A DNA stretch of 64,000 nt from Incurvaria masculella (lineage: Eukaryota; Arthropoda; Insecta; Lepidoptera; Incurvariidae). A program made the position numbers and the translations under genes. The stretch is from assembly GCA_946894095.1 (NCBI GenBank), contig OX335656.1, positions 883,001 through 947,000 on the forward strand, given 5' to 3'. Below, one piece after another: positions 49,901 to 61,900 of the stretch. The notes under the pieces are model-generated. The model made no database searches, had not been told where the DNA came from, and saw nothing but the letters and a program-made list of their open reading frames with translations. Every line of letters begins with the position of its first letter. The stretch's first letter is position 1.

Positions 49901-52900
49901 GGAACGTACGCGAAGGTACACATCCCCATTTTGTACAAAACACTTGTATAATCACTGAAATAAAAAATAGTTCTAAAATGACCTTTTTACCTTTCAAAGC
50001 CATTTTTTTTGTTATCTTTCTGTTTAGAAAAATGAAAATATTATACCTTTCAGCCATAACGAGGTAAACATCCTTGTTAAAAAAATCTTCTAAATCCAGG
50101 AATTTCACAAAATCAGACTAGTCGTTCGGGAAACGAGTGTTCTTGCTGCGCGAAACGTACGTATCCTACCGCATGGCACTGGCTAGATTCCGCCGTGCGT
50201 ATTCTTGACATTACGCTATGGTATATAGGCGCCTTCTCTCAGGGCTCCCTGCCAAAGCATATTCATTTATAATAAGCTTTACAAGATGAATTAAAGGATA
50301 TTTTTGCTCAGATTTTCACTGTTGTTCGACATATTATTTTACGTTTACGAATAAACAGTCTGGACGAAGCGTCAGAGGTCCTCCGGCGCGTCGCGAATCC
50401 TGATGATGTCCACAGCGTGGTGGACAAAACGTCGAGCTAAATAAGTAAGCTGTCGGTTTATCCGTAAGCGAAAAATAATATGAATTTAAAGATACCTGTA
50501 ACAGTGAAAAAATCCTAATAAAGAACATAACCTCACGAAAGATACCATAAAAAAGTTCCGGTTTAGGAGAAAAGAATATTCTAAGAATCGAGTTAAAAAA
50601 AAAACAAAGTTTGGGAGGCGAGTTTATGAATCAGTTTTGTATATATATTTTTTTTATTTTGATCAAGGAGGATCAGGTTGGTTTGTTTTCAATACAGGCG
50701 GTGCTGGTATTTAAAAACAAGGTTAGAAACGGAACCAAATTTTGAAGATCCAGCGTGGGTTTCCAATCCTAGTAGACAACATATTACTGGTTTAGTTATT
50801 CTATCAGTGTTCGTGAGTTACTGGGGTCATATATTAAAGGGTTCTTTTAATGTATTTATTAAAATTATGGATTAATTTGTTGTGTCATTGGTTAAAATGG
50901 TTTAAATAAAATACTGTTTTACTGTTTCAAAAACCCAATGTATGTTTATCCTTATAATCTATTTTTTCGGGAAACAGGGTTATAGTTTTATTTTTATTTC
51001 TATTTCATTTTATTATTTATTTTTGAAGTTAATTTTGCGGTGCCTGTAAATTGGTTAAAAGTGGATGATATTTTTAAATATGCCAATTTTTCCAAATTAC
51101 TTAACGTCTACATTGTATCAATATTCAATGTACGTTTTCATCTTGGACGCTGCTCAGAAACACAGACTATTATCATATACTGTTTCTTCGGTCTCGGAGT
51201 TTTCTTGACCGTCGCCATCACGGTCGCTTGCTTCGCCTACAAGTAAGTGAACATATTAGTATTGTATTGTATTGTTTTATTCATAGGTAGGTAACCTACA
51301 CTTGAACATGTCAAGAATCGTTATGCTAGGTCTATGTCAAAAATATAAATGTCGCATGCTCTATTGCCATGCACATAAGAACTGGCAAACATACTTTGCC
51401 AGTCACAATTTAGATATGTACCTAATGTACTGTGAAGGTCATTTTCGGAAAATTACGGAACAAAAAACAAGTTTTTGCTATCAACTGATTTAATTATCAA
51501 GTTGGGAGGATTTCACTGTACTACATACTTCCTAATACACTACGCATATAAAGATACTGTTTGCCGACAAAGTCTAGCTTCCCAATGTCAAAAATGGAAA
51601 GGATATTTTCTTTCTTAAGAACGGCCCGTAAGCAATGCTCCCCATACAAACGTAGTTCACTAATCATTTGGAAACCGCTATTCCAATTAAATTGATATTT
51701 AATATCTAATATCAGGTAACAAATATCTGTGTGTGCAAGCTTTTGTTTTTTTGGAAAATCCAAACCGAATGAAATGAAAGCAAAAAGAAAATATTTACAC
51801 GAATTTTGTTTTCTCTGTGGTTTGACCCAGAATAAATTTACCGAAAAAATAAAGACATGCAGACACAGATTTTTGTAGCCTAATATTTGATACCAAATAT
51901 CAAGTCATTTCGAACAGTGCTTTTCAAATGATTAGTAAACTACGTTTGTATGGGAGGCGAAATTTTCTGATGCTTACGGGCCGACCTCAATGTTTTATTT
52001 TATTTACTACTTTGACAATTTGCTCGTAATGTAGTTTCCTTAACATAAATGAATACCTGGATATATTTACATTTAATAAAAATTTTGTATATGCAGACAG
52101 GTGCGTCTGTCGTCGGAGCTGAACAACATGTCATGGCGAATCCGTCCTGAAGAAGTCTTGCTGGAGGTCGGAAAACCGCTCAGCTCTGACCCAGGCCTCC
52201 ATAAGATCAACGAAGTCATCAAGGTAATGAATAATTGCATGTCTTAAATTAACATTGAGCTGGAAATTTTGGTTTGTATTTCTAATCAATATGAAATACT
52301 TTCTCTTTCAAATGAAACATTTATGTACAATTTGGTTTCAAAGTTTTTCTCAATAGCTCAATACTCGTTTTGTCACGAGCCATAAATAGAACCTGTGACT
52401 TTTTGTCAGTTTTAAAAATTAAAACATCCATTCTTAATGTTTATAATTATACTAGCCAATGCGAGAGCCAATGCGTATGGATTGATTGTGTTAAGTTCTT
52501 GCTAACGTTTTACCGATGTACTTAAAATACTATTTTAGAAAATGATATTTTTTGCATGGAAAAAAATGCTGAAAACAGGTCTCAAACGTATTATTTTTTC
52601 TAGTTTGCTGCTGATATTGACAATAATTGTTATTGATTAATATTATTTTAAAGATCGTTACATTACCTACCAATTAAGTTAGGTTATGTTTAACTTTTTG
52701 AAATTTCTTCAACGAAACAATAAAAAAACGGGTTTACGCATAATAGGTCACATCTCGTAAGATTTATTCCGAACTGCTCTAACTAAGCGATGTCGGGCTC
52801 TGGCAACCTCGTTTCAATTGTGAAAATTTGGTCGAACATATTTAGGTATAATTATGCTCTTAACAATAAGGTAAGAAGAGTGAATTCGATTTGTCAGCTG

Positions 52901-55900
52901 GCGCTGGGCTGGGGCACGGGCAGCGGCGCGGCGAGCGACGCGGTAGCGGCGGCGGCGGCGGGCGGTGCCAGCGTCGTGTCCCCGGCGTTTACAGTCGGGC
53001 TGTACAAGGCCAACCGCGTCGCAGTCAAGAAGATCCACAGGCGAAAGCTAGATCTCAACAAGAAGCTGCTATGGGAGATCAAAGAGGTAAGATACAATAA
53101 GATATTCTTAATATAAGCAGATAACTTCACATAAAATCAGAGCTTCTAATGTAGTCAGTCAAAGAATATATAGCAGTATAGGTTAATACAGTAACTGTAC
53201 GGTGCACGGGACACCGCACAATTTTGCCTACAAAGCAGGTCAACGGCCGCGGCGCGGGTTGCCCGCTCGCGGACTTCTGTAATTCAGTGTTCAATATAAT
53301 ATCATCAGAAACGGTCGCGTTTTATTATTTGGCGCTCAATAGATGTAAACCATACATCTAAATGGTCCTTCGAGCCGGATTTGGCGCTCAATTACAGAAG
53401 TCCGCGAGCGGGCAACCCGCGCCGCGGCCGTTGTTGACCTGCTTTGTAGGCAAAATTGTGCGGTGTCCCGTGCACCGTACAGTAACTAAGTGATTTAGAC
53501 AAAAAAATATATAATTATATAAATTAAATAATTTTTTCTAAATCTGAACTAAATGTAGTCAAGGTCTTATGAATGATAACGATGAATTCATTTTGAGAAT
53601 AAAAAAGGATAGCTAATTTATCATGTTTTCTGCCGTTAGAAACAAACTCCAATGGTACAAAAAAATGCTGTGTATCTGCATTTTTTTGTATTGTAAAATT
53701 TGTCGCCTTTTTTAACGAATGTGGTATGCATTAAAGAACGGCTGTGAAGTGATGACACCTTAATTAAAGAAAGATAACTGGAAAGAGAATTACCTACTTT
53801 TAAACATACCAAGTGGCTGGGCTTGAACCAGCAAGCAAATCTTTACCGGGCAGTCCATCCACTAATTCCGACACCGGCTCTATGCCCATAATTTGGAATT
53901 CTCCCACGGTCCCTCTTCTTGATAGGATATTAATTTGAACAGGCATACATTCTTTTGAGTCACCGTTCTCTTCTATCTCTTATACATTTATTGTATTCAT
54001 AGTTATTAGCTCGTTGGTCAGTCAAAATAGATTTCTCTAAAACACTTTCATAAGGTACCTACGTACTTGGAAATATAAGGATGTTTAGCCCTACAAGCCT
54101 TCTAGAAAAAATAACATGAAAAATTTGTATATTTATTTATCCGTAAATAATTTATATTTGATGCTTTTAATATCTTGTGCCCTCGTTGTAGGTCCGCAAC
54201 GTATCGCACGAGAACACGGCTCGCTTCATCGGCGCCTGCATTGACTGTCCACTTGTGTTCGTGCTGACAGAGTACTGTCCCAAGGGTTCTCTTCGGGATG
54301 TTCTTGCCAATGAGGAGCTGCATCTCGACTGGAACTTCCGGATGTCATTGGTGCACGACATTGTCAAGGTTCGAAACTTTTGCGGTTGTCCAGTGCATTG
54401 CATCCTCATTCTAGGTCCGCAATGTGTCTTCAAGAATATGGCTGTCCTCATCGAGGTCTGCATCGCTTGCCCGTCCGTGTTCCGTCGTCCCAAGGGCTCT
54501 CCCTGCAGGATGTCCTCCCCGATGAGGAGCTTCACCCCGAATAGAACTTTCGGATACCGTTGGTGCACGATATTGTCAAGGTATGAAAGTTTTGGTATTG
54601 CCCAGTGGATTGTACCCTCATTCTCGTCGTCGAGAATATGCCTATCCACATCGATGTCTGCATCACCTGATACTTCGTGATCCATCGTCCTAAGGGCTAT
54701 CCCTGCATCTCGACTGGATCTTCCGGGTGTCGATGGTGCACGATATTGTCAATACACCTTTGGGTATGCCCCATAAATTATATTCTTCATGAGCTTGTTC
54801 ACAGAATTCTTTATCAGGAATCATGTAATCTACTGCGAATCCGGTATGGATACAAAAAGGTACAACCTGGTTAAAAATATTCAAACATGTATCTAGTATC
54901 GTACAAGGGACGGTATACATATGTTGATAATTAATATTACAACCTTGTTAAAAATATTCAAACATATATCTTGTATTGTACAAGAGATGGTTTACATATG
55001 TTAATAATTAATATGTTGGCACAGGGCATGTGCTATCTTCACGGTGGTCTCGGCGCGCACGGCCGGCTGCGCTCCTCCAACTGTCTCATCGACGGCCGAT
55101 TCGTGCTCAAGATCTCTGACTACGGCCTCGCCACGCTCACGGCGCCCCAGCAGATCATCAAGGATGACACTTTCTACTATAGTAACAACAATGGTTTTAT
55201 TTACTACGTCACATCTTTCGAGGATTTCTTTTATGAATGCACTTTTAAATAATTCGATTGTCTACTGACTCACACAGGGGGCAGAACTTGATGATCCCGG
55301 AATCCCGTGAAGTTTAATTGCGGGTTCTTCTTTACTGGGTTGATCGAATCCGCGGATCATTGTGACGTAACTTGGTGTAGTTTGACTACAAAAGTTTAAA
55401 ATAAATGAAATGAAATCAATATTGAAGAACTTATTGATCTAATAGTGATGTTATATGTACTATTCAGTAAAATAATAATTTTACAGTCTTACAGATAATA
55501 AAGGCTAACCGAAAAATGCACAGTTCAATAATTAGGATAATAATGCAACTCGCGGAGATTTTTAATTTACAAATATGTTTTATAACTTATTTTATACTAG
55601 TTGCGGTACCCGGCTCCGCTCGGGTCAATGTCTTGTTGGATTGATTTCGGTCTGAATTATTTCCTGGATAAAAAGTAACCCACCAAAAGGCTGGTCCAGG
55701 ACTATGTATCCATCAACCATATTTAAGCAAAATCGTTTTAACCGATATGGCATGATTTAATGATTAATAAATAAATCAATAAACATGGACATATTCCCAT
55801 TAAGAGCTTCGTAAACATTTGGGAGCGAATTTTGCTGCACTGACACTGCTACGTAGAAATTGAAACAAAACCAACAAAGGCGGGATTAACCCTACCACCT

Positions 55901-58900
55901 TCCTTACTTTTACAAAGTTTTATGAGAAATACGAACCATAGCCACCTTCAACATCGAAAATGGTAACCCATCCGGAATCTGACTGCGCCCAGAGTTGCTA
56001 TACGTTGATACAATACGCAAATAAATCGGGCGAGTGGTTCGAAGTTATCGCTCTACATGATATCGTGGAACTTTCGGTAGGCCTTTTTAACACCTACAAT
56101 TTTCAAGTAGATAGTTTAAATTTTTTTCTTAAGGTTTGTATTAAATATTTAAAAATTACATACGCAATCCTTGCTCGTTCATCGCTCCTTATATTCATGA
56201 CAACTGTATCAAAAAGTCCGTTGCGTGGCTGAGAAGAAGTAAACGAAGTAATAAATGCAGCCCTACATACCCCCCAAGCCGCCGCCTCGGGGCATTTCGG
56301 TTTGTATGACAGCTACATCTTAACGTAAGCGGAACTGAATTATATATAGCCTATCCTGTGTCCTGTGTATTTACATATACATGTAGTAAGTTTCATGTAA
56401 TTCGGATGATCGGTTTAAGAGTTATGGAGGAACATACATACATACATACAGAACTGATTTCTAAAAATCATCAATTTAGTCTTAGTATCATACATAAAGT
56501 ATACAAATGAAGTATCTTAGAAAACAAAGCAACTTACTCCATGAACACCCTTACAGATTTGTTATTAGTATAGATTTACCTTTTATTTATTATTTACCCT
56601 CATTACCGCATTTTATTTCGATTTAGATAGATATGCGACAAGTTATATTTTTAAAGATCTGTGTGTATTATTATCCGATTCTACCGTTAAATACATCATG
56701 TTTTTCCTACAAAAAACAGAAAGCTCTCATTAATTAGATCATGTAACAAATAAACCTCCTGATCAGCAAAATGTATTTCGCAGAGATGCTATGGACCGCT
56801 CCGGAGCTGATTCCAGAGAGCCTGTATCCAGGCGCCATAGCCTCTCTCAAAGGTGACGTCTACAGCTTCGCCATCATCTTGGAGGAGATCATTCTCCGCG
56901 CTGGGCCCTTCGATTTCGCCACTCAGACTATGAGTCATAAACGTGAGTTTCGTCAAGTTTGATTCGAAATTGGTATCAAAGTTGTCAGTCTATTGATATC
57001 AATACATTTGTTGTTTTACTAAAAAATATTTTCATTCACGATCATGGTATAGAGCAATGAGATGAGAACAAAATGCCAGCGCTGCTGGCATTTTGTTTTA
57101 CGAATTGTTGGCTAGTGGCAGAATTATCCCATGCTATCGTCTGCCGCGAAATTACAGCATAGCACATAGTCAATAACGTTAAATTGAAAGTTTTTGCACC
57201 TAGTATTGCAAGGTGAGTAGGCATTTTGAATTAAATTTTGACGCTGCGAACAATGCAAGTTCACATAATCAACAAAGCTAATCGCTGAATGATACAGACA
57301 AGTTTTTTTGTTCCAGTGTGAAAGTTGATCGCTGTAAGATTTGCAATGTCATTGTCGCCTAAAATGTACGATGGGAAAAATAACGTTTCATGGATAAACT
57401 GCTAGCGTCTCCTCAAAAGAAGATATTTTAAGACATTAAATGTTTCTGATATTTTTTTAGATAGACCAAACTCTTTTTCTAAAGACAGACTCAATTCTAG
57501 ACATCGTGTCCCGAGTGGAAGCGCACGAGTCGCCTCCGTTCCGGCCGCGGCTGGAGAGCTGGTGCAGCGGCGGCGCGGGCGCCGCGACGCCGGCGCTCGG
57601 CGGCGACGGTGGCGCGGCAGACGAGCTGCGTACTCTCGCGGAGCGCTGCTGGGCAGAGCCGCCCGATGAAAGACCTACGTTCGAGGCCATCAAGAGCAAC
57701 ATCAGGTGGGTGGAGTCCGCTTTTACTGAAGAATTTGAATATCGCCAGAAGTTCGAAAACAAACAAGTACACGATTCGAAGTAAAAGATATTGCTGCAAC
57801 TGTTGTGTCTTTCATATTTCATACAATTTTCTTCCACCATAAAGTTTATCACATATTTCTTCCTTTTGCCCAATGGACATAAGCGGCGCCAGTTTCAAAA
57901 TAAAGCTCGCATCAAATACTTATTGGCACTCCAAAGCCGAATATGGTTTTTGACAGTCCACCCAGCCTGTTTTTTGCAAGAGTTGTTTTTTGTGCTTGGA
58001 ACAGATGAGCTTCTTTATTGGTTGTGCCATTGAATGGAAGTCTCGGGAAGATAATGCTGCCTACGTCTACCTTTGACACTGCATTGTGTCAATCATGGTC
58101 GATTGCCTGGCGACGCCCCTGTTAACGGATATCAAACCAACACCTCTCAGGGTGAAATCTCTCGTGGCTCGAATCCACGAATTACTGAAAGCCTGCATGC
58201 AGCATCAAAATGCGGCAAAAGAGCTAATGAATTAATTTAATAGTTCTCATGATTGAAAGTCTCAATACAGCCTCTTCTTCAGGGGCTACTGCGAGAATCT
58301 GATGGACGATTTGCTACGCCGAATGGAGCAGTACGCCAACAACCTGGAAAGCCTGGTCGAGGAGAAGACTGAGCAACTTTCGCTCGAAAAGAGACGATCG
58401 GAAGAACTGCTGTACCAGGTGTTGCCCAGGTTGGAGAATAATGTTATTGGCAGCTAAATTTTACATGTTTATTTCAGGTAATTTGGTATCTTTAGTCACA
58501 TGTTCTTATAGTTCTTCAGGTGTGATATCTAGAATAAGATGGCGTCCAAATAACTGGTATCCATAACAAGGTGCGGCAGTATTTCACGCCTATCCAAAAA
58601 CTGATTTTATTTATAACTAGCAGCCCGTCCCGGCTTTGCACGGGCATAATACCATTTGTTTTATTTTTTATTTTGACACAATCATACACAAATAAACCCT
58701 TTTTACCCAGAGTTCCTACATTGAAATATTTGAAATAAAAAAAACTTAGATATTATTATTACATGATTATTAGATATTAGAGAAATAATAAATTCAAAGT
58801 GCTATAGGGAGAACCGGAGCCTCCGACGCACTATTTATAGGCACGCTCCCGCCGCCCCGGCCGGCCGGTAATCTGTAATTTAAATCTGTAATATCTTCGA

Positions 58901-61900
58901 AAATATTCATTTAAATCATATGCTGTCATCATATGGGGCCATATAAATCTATATTAAATTAACAATGTATTTAAGGCATTTAATTGGATAAGGATTAATG
59001 CTGTATTGGTTAAATTCGCTTCGAAAATTAACCATTATTTGTCGTACAAAGTAAATGACAAAAAAAAATTATTGTGGGATATCCATAAGAGACAGACATA
59101 TACCATTGCGGAGTTTTCTGTAGAATTTTTCAATGTATACTATACTTAGTACATTATTTTGATAAATCTCGTAGGGTTCAGCCTGCGTTTGCCATGTTAG
59201 CGGAAAAAATATATTTTTTTACGACATCACATTGGAAACCTCCAAAATAACAGTATTTCTCCGCTATTTAATGGATGTTATTATACATATAAACCTTCCT
59301 CTTCAATCACTCTATCTATTAAAAAAAACCGCATCAAAATCCGTTGCGTAGTTTTAAAGATTTAAGCATACATAGGGATATAGGGACAGAGTAAGCGACT
59401 TTGTTTTATTATACTATGTAGTGATAGTGAAGCGCAGATTCGTTCCTGCATGGAATATTGCTCCAACCTAAGGGATGGCTATGCACAGTACCAGATTGAG
59501 ATGTTTAACGGAGCCCAAAGTGGAGGTATCCGGAAAACTAGAACAACTACTACTAAGCATGAAAGTCACGTTACTTATAATGTACTATTAGATGCATAAC
59601 GGAGAGTGCACCATTTCCATTCTACTCCAGATCAACTTGTGTTCGGCAGGATTTGTTTCTTTTGCTGTTAAACATCTTTGTAGACGTACACGAAATATAT
59701 TTTATTTATTTATACACGACGCTTCTAATCTTGTATGCGCATGTACTCTCACAGTGAAGGATACAACTGGACACAATAAACGAGAGGATCGTGAAAATGG
59801 TTTGTAAATATATTCGCATGTTTCTAAATCCTAATTGGCAGGGTTGCTCTCCGAGACACTAAAAATTTCGCGCCTGCGTTTTACAGAAACAGTCATCCTA
59901 GTTCTTCATGTAAGTGCAGAATTATCACTGCTTTAATCGAACTTGCAACTATCCGGTTGCTCATAAATATTCTTCTTAAACATTACAAACATTTGCCTAT
60001 ATAGATTGTCTTAATCTCTACAGAGAACTGAAGTGATTGAGCAAAAAAAAACCCTGGCTAATTTTGAAAGAAAAAAATGTTTCCCATACTGTAGGTTGTA
60101 TCAGAAAATTTGAACCGTGTATTATGTTTGTTGTATTTGAATATTTTTTATTTATTTATTTTTAAACAAAGATTAGACCTGCTAAGAGGAATCACCGGGA
60201 AAGAAACACCTTTAAAATATTTAAGAAGGAAATATTATTAAAATTCGTTATATCCATAATATTCTTACCAAAGATTCTTGTTTTGTAGATTATAGTATCA
60301 TATCCTATTTTTTTTAATACATGCAATTACAGTTAAATGCGACGAATATTCTAATAGTATTAATAATTTATAATATCAGATTTTTCTACCGTATTTTTTG
60401 TTCTTGACGAATTTTTTTGCAGCAAGAACGAAAAAAAAATTTGAAACCGGCACGATTACACTCGCTAGAACTCATATTAATCGGCCTCAAATACATAAAT
60501 AGACGAAACCAATTTTTAAGTCAAACGTAAAAAGAGCGAACAATATAATGCAGACACCTCCATACTTTACTCTCCTGGGTTAGTCGGATCAATACAGCCT
60601 CCTCAAGTACTTCCGACGAGCAGAGAGTCAAAGGAAGCAACATTTCAGAGGTTTTCACAACAGGGGCTGTAACTCAGTGGTAGAGTGTCTGCTTCGCATG
60701 CTGAAAGTCCTGGGTTCAAATCCCAGCAGCTCCAAACCTTTTTTTTTCTGTTATGTTTTTTAAATTCAAAACTGTAACGAAATGATTGTTAAGTCATGGC
60801 TCAGGCGCTGCATTTTGTGAACTAAAATACGTACTGTACGATATTATTCAACAAAACAACAGAATAGGGCTCCAGTCCTAGGTTGCGATCTAGTTACCAT
60901 GTTTGAATAATTACTCAAAGCCAAAGAATATTCCATGTACGGATCGCATCACAGTAAACGCTACAGTAGGCATTGCTATTTGTAAGAAAAAGGTTTGTGG
61001 GTCAGAGTCCCATTGCGGTTATGGTGATGATGTTTACTAAGGCCTCAGGCCTCAAAGCCCATGGCTGAGACCTGTTTTATAGGTTTTTTTTATGCGACCT
61101 GACATGATGGCTAATACCACACAACTACCGTTATGATATTAGCCCAATACACCACATTCCCGAAGGTATTAGGTGCCATGCCAGGACATTCCCTTTATGA
61201 GCACGGCTACATTGAACTGGATGGAAAACACGGACAATTTTTCATTGCCGCTTCGACCATCTTTTCATCGAATGCGATGGTACCAACCCGGGCGGGCTTA
61301 AACCCTACCACCTAGTAGGGGAAGGGGACCTACAGTTTTATATGGATTTCGAACCATGGAGCAGCTCGCATTCGTGACGAAATGCACTTATCGAACTCTG
61401 AAAGAGAAAGACAGTGGTGCAAGTTGGTATTGAACCCGGGCCTCTGGTACGCTAGGCCAGTCCCCGCGCCACTAGGCTACGAGCTAGGTACGTAGCTTGT
61501 ACCTATGTATATAAATATCAGATAATAATATAATGCTATTACATATTATTCTATGTTTTAAGAGCAGACATAAGGGTTTTATATCGTATTTTCTGCTTTA
61601 ATGGTTTTAAATTTAAAGCAATTAGCTGGCTAGCCAATTTCAGCAAGACGAAACTAAAAATGCAACTTCGCATAGGCCGGTGGCGCAGCAGCTGATGGCG
61701 GGCGAGATGGTGCAGCCGGAGAGCTTCGAGTGTGTCACCGTCTACTTCAGTGACATCGTCGGCTTCACGCAGCTCTGCGCATCCTCCTCGCCCATGCAGG
61801 TCGTCGATCTGCTGAACGACCTCTACAGTACATTCGATAGGATCATTGGCTTCTATGACGTCTATAAGGTAACTCGCTCAAATTATAACTTCGGTGATAT

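Noticed and set aside
54415..54680. Possible alternative kinase-homology exon
   Set aside because: Eleven bases are missing and the frame is shifted. The long open frame through it is in a different frame from exon k.
57791..58033. 80-codon frame after exon n
   Set aside because: AT-rich intronic sequence. Exon n's donor at 57706 joins correctly to exon o.
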